From Methanocorpusculum vombati (GTDB taxonomy: Archaea > Halobacteriota > Methanomicrobia > Methanomicrobiales > Methanocorpusculaceae): DNA of 64,000 nucleotides. Positions 35,861 to 44,015 of this stretch are shown here, piece by piece (within the stretch, counting starts at the first letter, position 1; every line of letters starts with the position of its first letter). Both the position numbers and the translations under genes were made by a program. The DNA lies in contig NZ_JAPTGC010000001.1 of NCBI RefSeq assembly GCF_026891935.1, forward strand, positions 124,001 to 188,000. The letters run 5' to 3'. The notes beneath the pieces were generated by a model. It searched no databases. It had not been told where the DNA came from and saw only the letters and a list, made by a program, of their open reading frames with translations.

Positions 35861-36283
35861 ATGAGTATACTTTTTGAAAATGAAACCTATCGTATTCGTG
35901 GGGCAATATTCGAAGTGTACAAATCTCTTGGGCCGGGATTTTTGGAGTCAGTCTATCAAAACGCTCTCGAACATGAGTTGAACCTCCGCGAAATTCCGTT
36001 TGAGTCGCAGAAAGAATTGCCGATCCAGTACAAAAATATTCCCGTTGGTAGGTTTCGGGCAGACATCGTGTGCTATGGGAAAATAATCCTTGAACTCAAA
36101 TCAGTTGAGGATATTACTAATGAACATCTTGCACAAATCAGAAATTATTTGAAAATAACAAATTTTGACTTGGGCTTTTTGATAAACTTCAACCACTACC
36201 CCGGTGTTGATATCAGGAGATGTATCCGTAATGGAGTGGCATCTTCAGTTGGAGAAGAGGAAGTACCCTACTCTTACTCATGA
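35861..36283 (+). CDS. GxxExxY-type protein (PD-(D/E)XK nuclease-like)
   Basis: 140 residues from the ATG at 35861. The name-giving motif is present as GPGFLESVYQNALEHEL, followed by FRADIVCYGKIILELKSVEDI, the D-(x)n-ExK arrangement of the PD-(D/E)XK nuclease fold, and LKITNFDLGFLINFN. The family is widespread, of unknown function, and its spotty distribution suggests mobility. The gene is enclosed by two 60-bp inverted repeats. A TATA-like TTATAAGT just upstream at 35850 gives it a leaderless promoter inside the unit. AT content is higher than in polC and aspS on both sides. Confidence 0.88.
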   Translation: MSILFENETYRIRGAIFEVYKSLGPGFLESVYQNALEHELNLREIPFESQKELPIQYKNIPVGRFRADIVCYGKIILELKSVEDITNEHLAQIRNYLKITNFDLGFLINFNHYPGVDIRRCIRNGVASSVGEEEVPYSYS

Positions 36284-36293
36284 TATCTGGAAC

Positions 36294-36353
36294 ATTTCCG
36301 TGATGTTCACGTTTGTTCCGTGATGTTTTCGTGTATTTAGTGTATTCCGTGGG
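36294..36353 (-). repeat. Right 60-bp inverted repeat of the GxxExxY unit
   Basis: Matches the reverse complement of 35755-35814 at 55 of 60 positions. Contains TTCCGTGATGTT twice, 20 bp apart, and a third partial TTCCGTG. Begins 11 bp after the GxxExxY stop and ends 44 bp before the aspS stop. Confidence 0.95.
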
Positions 36354-36397
36354 CTACAATATTCTTTGAGCCACATCCAAAAAAGAAAAAAATATTT

Positions 36398-37687
36398 TTA
36401 CGGGCTGACTCTGTGCCGGTCGCGGGGGAAGAGTACGCCTTCGCGGATGTTCTGGAGGTCGAGCATGGTCATGACCAGCCGCTCTGCGCCCAGTCCCCAC
36501 CCAGCGTGCGGCGGCATGCCGTAGCGGAACGGGTTGAGGTAGAACTCGAATGCATCGGGGTTGAGGCCTTTTGCTTTGATCTGGCTTACCAGCAGATCAT
36601 AGATGTGACAGCGCTGGGCACCGGAGGAGAGTTCCATTCTCGGGTGCATCATGTCGAACGCTCTGCAGACTTCGGGTCTGTCCTCAAACGGCATGGTGTA
36701 GAACGGTCTCGTGGATGACGGCCACTCGGTGATGAAGTACATCGTGCCCATCTCGTCGCCGACGATCTTTTCTGCGGCGGTGGAGAGGTCGTCACCGAAG
36801 ACGAGCGCCTCGCCCTTGGCGGTTGCGATGTCGACTGCTTCCTGATAGGTGATCCTGGGGAAGGGGGTCTTCGGGACCTCGAAGTCGTTTAAGCCGAGGA
36901 CGGCAAGTTCGTTGCTGCACGTGTCGGCGACCTTGCCGTAGGCGTAGGAGACGGTCTCTTCAAGCACTTTCATGGCGTCCTGTTCATCGGCAAACGACAT
37001 TTCGATGTCAATCGAGGTTGCTTCGTTTAAGTGGCGGACGGTGTTGTGCTCTTCTGCACGGAAGATGGGGCCTATCTCAAAGACGCGATCAAACCCTGCG
37101 CTCATGAGCATCTGCTTGTAGAGCTGCGGGCTCTGGTTGAGGAATGCTTCCTTGTCGAAGTAGGCGAGGGGGAAGAGTTCGGTTCCGCCTTCGGTTGCGG
37201 CTGCGACGATCTTCGGGGTCTGCACCTGAGTGAAATGGTGATCCCAGAGGTACTCGCTGACGGCGCGAAGTGCGGCGTTGCGGATCAGGAAGATTGCGTT
37301 GACACGCGGCTTGCGCAGGTCAAGGTAGCGGTTGTCAAGGCGGGTATCCAGGTCTGCCGGGACTTTTTCGGAGACATCCAGCGGCAGCGGTGTTGCGGCG
37401 CGGGAGATGACTTTCAGGGTGTCCGGGACCAGTTCGCGTCCTCCGGGAGCTTTTTCGGTTGCCTTGACCACTCCTTCGCAGGAGATGACGGACTCGCGGC
37501 TTGCTTCCTTGACTGCGGCGAGCACTTCGGGGCTGACCTTTTTCTTGGGGATGGTTACCTGTAAGATTCCGGTTCTGTCACGGACCAGCAGGAACGTGAG
37601 GCCGCCGAGGTCACGTTCTTCGTGAACCCATCCGGCAATTTCGGCACGCTCGCATTCGGGGGTGACGTTTTGTATTGGGATGCGCAT
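36398..37687 (-). CDS. aspS: Aspartyl-tRNA synthetase (archaeal type)
   Basis: 429 residues, the archaeal/eukaryal length. The N-terminal OB-fold anticodon-binding domain (EIAGWVHEERDLGGLTFLLVRDRTG) is followed by the class II catalytic core with motif 2 (GPIFRAEEHNTVRHLNEA) and motif 3 (GWGLGAERLVMTMLDL). It charges tRNA-Asp; whether it also charges tRNA-Asn (non-discriminating form, as in many archaea lacking AsnRS) cannot be told from this window. Convergent with the GxxExxY unit; a 69-bp gap separates its start from the next minus-strand gene. Confidence 0.96.
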   Translation of the reverse strand: MRIPIQNVTPECERAEIAGWVHEERDLGGLTFLLVRDRTGILQVTIPKKKVSPEVLAAVKEASRESVISCEGVVKATEKAPGGRELVPDTLKVISRAATPLPLDVSEKVPADLDTRLDNRYLDLRKPRVNAIFLIRNAALRAVSEYLWDHHFTQVQTPKIVAAATEGGTELFPLAYFDKEAFLNQSPQLYKQMLMSAGFDRVFEIGPIFRAEEHNTVRHLNEATSIDIEMSFADEQDAMKVLEETVSYAYGKVADTCSNELAVLGLNDFEVPKTPFPRITYQEAVDIATAKGEALVFGDDLSTAAEKIVGDEMGTMYFITEWPSSTRPFYTMPFEDRPEVCRAFDMMHPRMELSSGAQRCHIYDLLVSQIKAKGLNPDAFEFYLNPFRYGMPPHAGWGLGAERLVMTMLDLQNIREGVLFPRDRHRVSP

Positions 37688-37756
37688 AAAATCTCTATAT
37701 TATTTGCGGTCTGGATAGATTAGTGTTTGCCGCGGGGCGGGCAGATGTGGTTTCCT

Positions 37757-38497
37757 CTATTTTTTGGTATGAGTGTTCTTTTGAGGGTGGCACCCACAAA
37801 TTCGAATTTTCCATGCGAATGTAAGTACTTCCCATCCCATTCTGAACGTGTCCATCCATTCTAGGGTGGTCCGATCATTTTCTTTCCAGATGACGGGGAC
37901 CTCTGCAATTTTGTAACCTGCCCTCTGTGCAAGCGCAAGAATTTCTGTATCCCACGTCCATCCGCGTGTATGAGCATATGACATGAGAGTATTAAGAGAT
38001 TCACGTGTGAATGCTTTGCATCCGCATTGATAATCCGTAACTCCTCCTCCAAGAAGTACGCGGGCGAGATGAACAAATAATTTTCCTGCATATTTTCGAT
38101 TGCGAGCTCTCGTGATACTACTTTGCGGGAGATACCGCGACCCGATTGCAATATCATTCCCGCGATGTATGGCATTGATCAGGGGTCGTAGTGCGGACAA
38201 CTCAGTGGAAAGATCAACATCGTAGAAACAGATGATGTCTCCTGAAGCGATCTTTGCGGCATCGCTGATAGCTCCGCCTTTTCCTCTGCGTGTCTCGCTG
38301 TAATTTAGTCTGATACGTTTGTCAGCTTCTGCAAATTTTTTGGAGATTTCATAACTTCCGTCACAACTTGCATCTTCAGCAATAATGATCTCAAATGGAT
38401 GGGATAACGTATCCAATACCATAATTGATGCCGGTAGTGCCTTGGTAAGTGCGGTGTGATCATTATAGACCGGGATGATTATGCTGAGTTTTTTCAT
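37757..38497 (-). CDS. Family 2 glycosyltransferase (dolichyl-phosphate sugar synthase-like)
   Basis: 246 residues. GT-A fold: SIIIPVYNDHTALTKALP at the start, IIIAEDASCDGSYE, the metal-binding FYDVDLS (DxD) at about residues 90-96, IAIGSRYLPQ, and the acceptor region TDYQCGCKAFTRES followed by GWTWDTEILALAQRAGY. This matches the dolichyl-phosphate glucose/mannose synthase branch, which makes lipid-linked sugars for N-glycosylation. It lies 29 bp after the GT39-like gene, probably in the same operon, so the lipid-linked sugar may feed that membrane transferase. Confidence 0.88.
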   Translation of the reverse strand: MKKLSIIIPVYNDHTALTKALPASIMVLDTLSHPFEIIIAEDASCDGSYEISKKFAEADKRIRLNYSETRRGKGGAISDAAKIASGDIICFYDVDLSTELSALRPLINAIHRGNDIAIGSRYLPQSSITRARNRKYAGKLFVHLARVLLGGGVTDYQCGCKAFTRESLNTLMSYAHTRGWTWDTEILALAQRAGYKIAEVPVIWKENDRTTLEWMDTFRMGWEVLTFAWKIRICGCHPQKNTHTKK

Positions 38498-38526
38498 GTT
38501 GAAATATCCGTTCTGTTTGTTCCGGG

Positions 38527-40026
38527 TTATTGCGAGAGGAACAGATTGATTCCCATATTTCTTCCAATATATTTGGTGTTGGCATTCAGCCAGTTGAGGG
38601 CATCACCCTCCGGGTTTGCTGCATAAATATCTGCTGTGACTACGTAGTATGCAGTTGTGTCCCCTCGTGTTTGTTCTATTTCTTCAAGTTCTTTCGCAGA
38701 ATTAGCCTGGACTTCATGCGTGTCATCCTTTGTACTGTCATAATAGTAATCAAGCGGCAACGTCATGTATCCGGGCAGTACTACTACATAGTCCCCATTC
38801 TGTGTTTCAGCAGTGAGATACTCTGAAAATCCTCTCCAGTCATTTTTGGAGTATGTGGTATAGTATGAGGTGAAATAGGGGATGCTTACCAAACATATCA
38901 GAATAATTGCAATCACAGCCACTTTTTTGGCGTCAACCTCTTTTGGTATCAGATTAAATGCAGCCCCGATTGCAACGAAGTAAAACGGCAGGACGAAGAT
39001 GAGATAGCGTGGGCTCATCGGCATGACTGATGAGAAGAACACGCTGGCAATAAACGGCAGAATGATCAACATGGCAAGCAAAAGTGCGAAACCTTGTTTA
39101 TCTTTGTTGAATGTGAGGTACAGGATTCCAACTGCTGCGGTGAACAGAAACAGAATGGTCAGATAGAGTTCACTTCCGGAGAACAGTACGATTGTTTGGG
39201 TGAACACATCAAATCCGGAGATTCCCCATGTGGGGGCTGATGCGGTTCGCATGAAGTAGAGTTGTATCGTCCCATACAGGAGAGGGGATGTGAGGAGAAC
39301 AAATGAGAGAAGTCCTAGTATGATTGGTTTTATTGAGGCAATGTTTTTGAGAATCTCGTTTCTTTTTATGATGAAGGCGTGAAGGAAGATAATTCCAATT
39401 CCTATGAATACGTAAAAATGAGACCAGAATGCCAGAGCACAGAATATGCCGAAGAGGCACCAGTACGGTATTGAGTTTCGTTTCAGTGCAAGAAGGTAGA
39501 AAAGAACTGCCACGGAAAAGAAGAACAGGACTGTAGTGTAAGCTCTTGCATCCTGAGAATAATATACATGAAATGTGGAGAAGGTCAGAAGTGCCGCAGC
39601 GATTATGCCGGCAAGTCGTCCGCAGATTTCTCTTCCCAGAAAATACATCACCGGAATGGAAAACATACCGAGCAGTGCAGGTATGAGTCGGAGAATTATT
39701 TCATTGTTCCCAAGTCCGAGCATGAAATGTTCTATTGCGTAGAATAGAGGTGGATTGACATCTCCGGTTTTTGTTGTTAGTTCCAGTATCCCGCCGAGTG
39801 ATAGTTGGGCAAAGTCGTAGGTGCATGCTTCATCAAGCCATAGTGAATTATATCCCAAGTTGTAAAACCGGAGGATTCCTCCCATGATCAGCAGAATGAG
39901 CAACATCTGGGCATAGTGATTGTATCGGATCACGTTTTTCAGATTATTCCACGTTATATCGGTTAGTGAATCTATCCGGTACTTCTCAGCGTTGGGCTCT
40001 GCCTTGTTCTGTCTGTTATGTCTCAT
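38527..40026 (-). CDS. Membrane glycosyltransferase, GT39/ArnT-like
   Basis: 499 residues with about 11-12 hydrophobic helices. The first external loop carries the family signature LGYNSLWLDEACTYDFAQLS with the Asp-Glu pair of the PMT/ArnT group, followed by GDVNPPLFYAIEHFML and STFHVYYSQDARAYT. Such enzymes move a sugar from a lipid carrier to protein or lipid on the outer membrane face. A 22-bp palindrome lies 2 bp upstream of the ATG and a divergent RHH-like gene beyond it. GC is clearly lower than in the surrounding genes, hinting at transfer or relaxed selection. Confidence 0.88.
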   Translation of the reverse strand: MRHNRQNKAEPNAEKYRIDSLTDITWNNLKNVIRYNHYAQMLLILLIMGGILRFYNLGYNSLWLDEACTYDFAQLSLGGILELTTKTGDVNPPLFYAIEHFMLGLGNNEIILRLIPALLGMFSIPVMYFLGREICGRLAGIIAAALLTFSTFHVYYSQDARAYTTVLFFFSVAVLFYLLALKRNSIPYWCLFGIFCALAFWSHFYVFIGIGIIFLHAFIIKRNEILKNIASIKPIILGLLSFVLLTSPLLYGTIQLYFMRTASAPTWGISGFDVFTQTIVLFSGSELYLTILFLFTAAVGILYLTFNKDKQGFALLLAMLIILPFIASVFFSSVMPMSPRYLIFVLPFYFVAIGAAFNLIPKEVDAKKVAVIAIILICLVSIPYFTSYYTTYSKNDWRGFSEYLTAETQNGDYVVVLPGYMTLPLDYYYDSTKDDTHEVQANSAKELEEIEQTRGDTTAYYVVTADIYAANPEGDALNWLNANTKYIGRNMGINLFLSQ

Positions 40027-40028
40027 GT

Positions 40029-40050
40029 TAGCTTACAATATTGTAAGCTA
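40029..40050. promoter_or_regulatory. Perfect 22-bp palindrome between the GT39-like and RHH-like genes
   Basis: TAGCTTACAATATTGTAAGC and two further bases form an exact palindrome. Related half-sites follow at 40050-40060 (TTAACTTACA) and 40072-40080 (GTTAGCTTG). The cluster fits a cooperative ribbon-helix-helix operator. Confidence 0.65.
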
Positions 40051-40122
40051 TTAACTTACATTAATGCTTTTGTTAGCTTGATTACTGTAATACACCTCTT
40101 CTGAAAAATAGAATAACTACCA

Positions 40123-40494
40123 ATGGCACGATCCAAACTCAATCCCTCTTCCTCTGTCACATTCCGCATGCCAAATCCCATCCTCAAAGAAATTGATCGG
40201 CTTGCTGAACAGAATACGCATGACAGAACCGCGGAGATCAACGGGGCGTGCCGCCACTGGGTGGAGATAGGCGGTGTTGTTGGAACAGATGTTTCGACGC
40301 AGAAAGTCATAGCCGAACTGTCCGAGGAGATAACGAATCTCAAAGATCAGGTCGCCGCCATGATGCAGCAGATGGAACAGGAGCGAACGCTTCTCCTCAA
40401 AATCATCGAAGGTAACGAGCACACCATCAAGCGTCTGCTTGCAACCCTGCCGCAAAACGATCCGACGGCGGAAAAACACTCTGAGAAAAAATAA
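40123..40494 (+). CDS. Ribbon-helix-helix-like DNA-binding protein with coiled coil
   Basis: 123 residues. The N-terminal SSVTFRMPNPILKEIDRLAEQNTHDRTAEINGACRHWVE has the strand-helix-helix pattern of RHH regulators (SVTFRMP as the strand, then two helices). Residues 62-105 form a coiled coil (LSEEITNLKDQVAAMMQQMEQERTLLLKIIEG). The tail is charged. Proteins of this kind in methanogens often sit alone and regulate themselves or control plasmid or toxin genes. The operator-like palindrome upstream suggests it represses the GT39-like gene and itself. Function inferred. Confidence 0.7.
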   Translation: MARSKLNPSSSVTFRMPNPILKEIDRLAEQNTHDRTAEINGACRHWVEIGGVVGTDVSTQKVIAELSEEITNLKDQVAAMMQQMEQERTLLLKIIEGNEHTIKRLLATLPQNDPTAEKHSEKK

Positions 40495-40639
40495 TTTTTT
40501 CAGGACCTGCGGAAATTTTTTTCATCCGGTAGAAACGCTCCATCACCACTTCTTTTTTGTTGTTATCTCTCCCGGGAACTTCTCCTCGTCTCCACCGGAA
40601 ACGAAAAAAATCCGCCGAGGCACACCCGCACTTCAAACC

Positions 40640-41989
40640 TCAGTGTTCATCTCCATACAGTTCCTGCAATGCAATCCCAATCAGTTTATCCGTAGAATCC
40701 GCGAGGAACAGCGGAATGTTCAGTACATCCCCGTCCAGCTTCAGATTCGCCAGAGAGAACCTGACCCGTATCTTCACCGCATCCCCATATTTTTCTTTAA
40801 ATTTTTTCAGGCTGCGTCCCTCAACGTTTCCCTCCGACTTCACCTCAATCGGAATAACATCATTTTTCCGCTGAAGCAGAAAATCAACCTCATAATCTGG
40901 ATGATCCATTGCCCAGTACCGCAGGCCCGCGTCAAACTGCGGGGTCAGGGCTTCGAGAACATAATTTTCACTGAGTGATCCCTTGAACTCCGAAAAAAGT
41001 CTGTTTCCCTCACGGAATACGGAAGGGTCCAGTTGTGCCAGTCTTCTCAACAGTCCCACATCCGCGAGATAGAGTTTGAAAGCGGAAATATCATCATAGG
41101 CTGCCGTCGGCAGTCTTGGTGTACTGTTGCGGTACACCCTCACGAGAAGTTTCGCATCGCACAGCCACTGTAACGCATCCTCATACTCCCGCGCCCGTGC
41201 TCCTTCCTTTACCACGCGGTAGATGAATTTTTTATTCTCCTTTGCGAGCTGGGACGGAACCGAGTTCCAGATAAGCGTTGCCTTCGGGTAATCCTTCGGA
41301 CTCATATGTTTTGCAAAGTCCCGTTCATATGCCGTGATGATATTGGCAAGCCGCTTCTGTACCTCATCCACATTCTGATCCTCCGCCCATGCCAACACGA
41401 TCTCCGGCAGGCCGCCGCAGATGAAATACATCTTCAGCTTCTCATACAGCGGATTGAAAAATGCAGCCGGCAAAGGTTCCACAGCATCCAGACTCTCCAG
41501 ATAGGCGGCGAGATTCTCATCCCCGCAGGCAAGAAGAAACTCTGAAAAACTCATTGGATACATCTCCAGAAAATCCACTTTCCCTACCGGAAAGGAAGAC
41601 GGTTTTGCCAGGGCAACACCCAGAAGCGAACCGGCACAGGCGATGTGATACTCCGGCGCCTGTTCTGCGAAGTACTTCAGTGCGGTCAGGGCATCCGGGC
41701 ACTCCTGAATCTCATCAAAAATAATCAGTGTTGTTTCCGGCGTAATCGTCTGGCCGCTTGCCATCATCAGATTCTGCAAAATGCGGGACGGGTCTTTTGT
41801 TGTTGCAAAAAACTCCCGGAACTCCGGCTGCTCCTCAAAGTTGAAGTACGCCGTACTGGTATAGTGGCGTCTCCCGAATTCCTTCAGTAGCCAGGTTTTT
41901 CCTACCTGCCGGATTCCGTTCACGATTAACGGTTTCCGGTACCGGGATGCTTTCCATTTTTCCAGCTCATGCATTGTGGTGCGTTCCAT
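40640..41989 (-). CDS. AAA_14/DUF4143 ATPase
   Basis: 449 residues from the ATG at 41989; an ATG at 42016 is possible but would place the first of two upstream direct repeats inside the gene. The AAA_14 P-loop domain shows Walker A NGIRQVGKTWLLKEF and Walker B LIIFDEIQECP; the DUF4143 part at the C-terminus has the nuclease-like DYEVDFLLQRKNDVIPIEVKSEG (D-ExK). These ATPases are numerous in archaea and anaerobes, are patchily distributed, and their role is unknown, though links with toxin-antitoxin or mobile DNA are often proposed. Single gene. Confidence 0.88.
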   Translation of the reverse strand: MERTTMHELEKWKASRYRKPLIVNGIRQVGKTWLLKEFGRRHYTSTAYFNFEEQPEFREFFATTKDPSRILQNLMMASGQTITPETTLIIFDEIQECPDALTALKYFAEQAPEYHIACAGSLLGVALAKPSSFPVGKVDFLEMYPMSFSEFLLACGDENLAAYLESLDAVEPLPAAFFNPLYEKLKMYFICGGLPEIVLAWAEDQNVDEVQKRLANIITAYERDFAKHMSPKDYPKATLIWNSVPSQLAKENKKFIYRVVKEGARAREYEDALQWLCDAKLLVRVYRNSTPRLPTAAYDDISAFKLYLADVGLLRRLAQLDPSVFREGNRLFSEFKGSLSENYVLEALTPQFDAGLRYWAMDHPDYEVDFLLQRKNDVIPIEVKSEGNVEGRSLKKFKEKYGDAVKIRVRFSLANLKLDGDVLNIPLFLADSTDKLIGIALQELYGDEH

Positions 41990-41999
41990 TTTGTGATCC

Positions 42000-42047
42000 T
42001 GATCACATTTTTCCATGAAATAAATGGCGTGTGATCACATTTTTCCA
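42000..42047 (-). repeat. Two 16-bp direct repeats upstream of the DUF4143 ATPase gene
   Basis: TGATCACATTTTTCCA occurs exactly at 42000-42015 and 42032-42047, spaced 32 bp start to start (three helical turns). Each holds the palindromic TGATCA. Together they form a likely binding array over the promoter. Confidence 0.8.
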
Positions 42048-42104
42048 CAAAGTGGGTTCTGCACGATAATAATACTATCTGAAAAAGAGAACCGGAGAGA
42101 AGCC

Positions 42105-42356
42105 TTAATGCTCCTCTCTCACCATCTCGATGCACTTCTTCGGGCACTCGTTTGCACAAATCCCGCAGCCCTTGCAGTACACCAGATCGATCTCCTCATT
42201 GTCGGGATCGATCACCGCATCAGGACAGTACATCGCACAGATGCCGCAGTGGTTACAGATCTCTCGGTTCACCACCGGACGAAACGTCCGCCAGGAACCG
42301 GTCTGTCCCATTGCCCCTTCTTTTGGGACACTGATTGTCATCTTCGGCATAGCCAT
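42105..42356 (-). CDS. porD: Pyruvate:ferredoxin oxidoreductase, delta (ferredoxin) subunit
   Basis: 83 residues with two ferredoxin-type [4Fe-4S] motifs: CNHCGICAMYCP at about 35-46 and CKGCGICANECP at about 61-72. This small subunit passes electrons from the active site to ferredoxin. It is the last gene of the por operon and directly follows porC. Length and motifs are typical. Confidence 0.93.
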   Translation of the reverse strand: MAMPKMTISVPKEGAMGQTGSWRTFRPVVNREICNHCGICAMYCPDAVIDPDNEEIDLVYCKGCGICANECPKKCIEMVREEH

Positions 42357-42884
42357 TTAGTTCACCTCGTCGTATGCTTTCTTTGCAACCGTCACATTCC
42401 GCGGATCCGCAAACGTCTCCGTAATTGCCTTCGTGCCCGACTCCGGCGTAAAGAGACCCAGCTTTGCAAGCGCCCCGATAACCGGCGTGTTCAGGATCGG
42501 ACTTCCCGCAACAACCAGATTCTCCGAAAGCGCAATGCCCGTCAGATCCGCCTTGTGTACCGTGAACTGTTTCGGGAACTGCACATCCTCATGTGTATTG
42601 ATGAAGATAGCACCGCCCTCTTTGAGACCGTCCAGCACATTTACCGTGTCCATCACGGTCGGGTCAAGCACAATGATCATATCCGGCTTTTTGATCTGCG
42701 AATAGATCCGCACGGGGTGATCATCAATGCGCACGAACGAAACGATCGGTGCGCCACGGCGCTCTGCACCATAGAACGGACATGCCGTTGCAAACTTCCC
42801 GTCCTTGACGGCTGCTGCGGCCATCATACGGGCTGCGGTTACTCCGCCCTGACCACCGCGTGAATGAATCCGAATCTCGTACAT
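42357..42884 (-). CDS. porC: Pyruvate:ferredoxin oxidoreductase, gamma subunit
   Basis: 175 residues, typical of the gamma subunit: IRIHSRGGQGGVTAARMMA at the start, ACPFYGAERRGAPIVSFVRI with the conserved YG(A)ERRG motif. It forms the domain III equivalent in the heterotetramer. Start ATG immediately follows the stop of porA with no gap. The substrate of the complex (pyruvate or a branched 2-oxo acid) is decided by alpha and beta; pyruvate is the preferred reading. Confidence 0.92.
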   Translation of the reverse strand: MYEIRIHSRGGQGGVTAARMMAAAAVKDGKFATACPFYGAERRGAPIVSFVRIDDHPVRIYSQIKKPDMIIVLDPTVMDTVNVLDGLKEGGAIFINTHEDVQFPKQFTVHKADLTGIALSENLVVAGSPILNTPVIGALAKLGLFTPESGTKAITETFADPRNVTVAKKAYDEVN

Positions 42885-44015
42885 TTACTGCTCCTCCGAA
42901 GGAATACCGAACCAGAACTCCGTACCGATCTTTCTCGTGCGAACAAGTTCTGCCATGTCCTCATACGTCACTTCCTGACCGCCGAGACCGGCAATGACCC
43001 GTGCAATCTTTGCTTCGGGGTATCTTGCCTGAATCTCTCCGGCGAGAACACCGCCGAACCCGAACGAATAGTCACGGTCGATCACAACCAGTTCCTTACC
43101 CGCGATCTTCATGTCAAGCGGGAACGGCCGAAGCCAGCGGACACGCATCACTCCTGCCTTGATGCCTTCCTTGCGCAGGAGATCTGCGGCAACCTCGGCC
43201 TCTTTGCCGAGTGTTCCCATTGCAACGATCACCACATCCGCATCATCCCAGAGGTACTCCTCGACCGGCGCATAGCTTCTGCCGAACCGTTTTGCAAACT
43301 CTGCCTCCGTCTCGGCAATCACCGTGCGGGAGTTCTTCATTGCCTTCTCCATATCGTACCGGAACGTGAAGTGAATATCAGACGGCGACATCGCACCGTA
43401 ACCCTTCGGATCATTCACATCGATCTTTTGCGGCAGATTAAGCGGCGGAATGAAATCTCCCGGCTCCGTCATCTCGAACGGCTGCATAATGTGGGACAGC
43501 AGGAACCCGTCCATGTTGATCATCACTGGCAGAAGCACCCGGTTGTCCTCGGCGATTCTGAACGCCATCAGCGTTGCATCGTACGCCTCCTGTACGGTTG
43601 AGACATACACCTGTAACCATCCGGTATCGCGCTGTGACAGCGCGTCCGAGTGCTCCGCCCAGATGTTCCATCCGGGTGCGAGCGTCCGGTTGACCTGTCC
43701 CATCACAATTGGAAGCCGTGCGCCTGCCGCCCAGTGAAGCATCTCATGCATATAGAGAAGTCCGTGGGAACTCGTTGCCGTAAACACACGGACACCGGTA
43801 ATCGACGCGCCGATACAGGCGGTCATTGCCGAGTGTTCCGACTCGACCGGAATGTAGCGGGCATCCATTGCGCCGCTCTCCACATAATCTGCAATCGACT
43901 CAATGACCTCAGTCTGCGGGGTGATCGGATATGCCGCAACCACCGTCGGCTTTGCCATCTTCACCGCAGATGCCATCGCCTTGTTGCCGGTTGACATCAC
44001 CAGTTTTTCGCTCAT
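42885..44015 (-). CDS. porA: Pyruvate:ferredoxin oxidoreductase, alpha subunit
   Basis: 376 residues: the pyrimidine-binding thiamine diphosphate domain, with AYPITPQTEVIESIADYVE at the start, VPVESEHSAMTACIGAS and FTATSSHGLLYMHE, features shared by Por and Vor alpha subunits. It binds the substrate together with PorB. Reversible oxidation of pyruvate to acetyl-CoA and CO2; in hydrogenotrophic methanogens the enzyme works mainly in the synthetic direction. The start overlaps porB by 4 bp (ATGA). The isovalerate enzyme Vor is the main alternative. Confidence 0.93.
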   Translation of the reverse strand: MSEKLVMSTGNKAMASAVKMAKPTVVAAYPITPQTEVIESIADYVESGAMDARYIPVESEHSAMTACIGASITGVRVFTATSSHGLLYMHEMLHWAAGARLPIVMGQVNRTLAPGWNIWAEHSDALSQRDTGWLQVYVSTVQEAYDATLMAFRIAEDNRVLLPVMINMDGFLLSHIMQPFEMTEPGDFIPPLNLPQKIDVNDPKGYGAMSPSDIHFTFRYDMEKAMKNSRTVIAETEAEFAKRFGRSYAPVEEYLWDDADVVIVAMGTLGKEAEVAADLLRKEGIKAGVMRVRWLRPFPLDMKIAGKELVVIDRDYSFGFGGVLAGEIQARYPEAKIARVIAGLGGQEVTYEDMAELVRTRKIGTEFWFGIPSEEQ

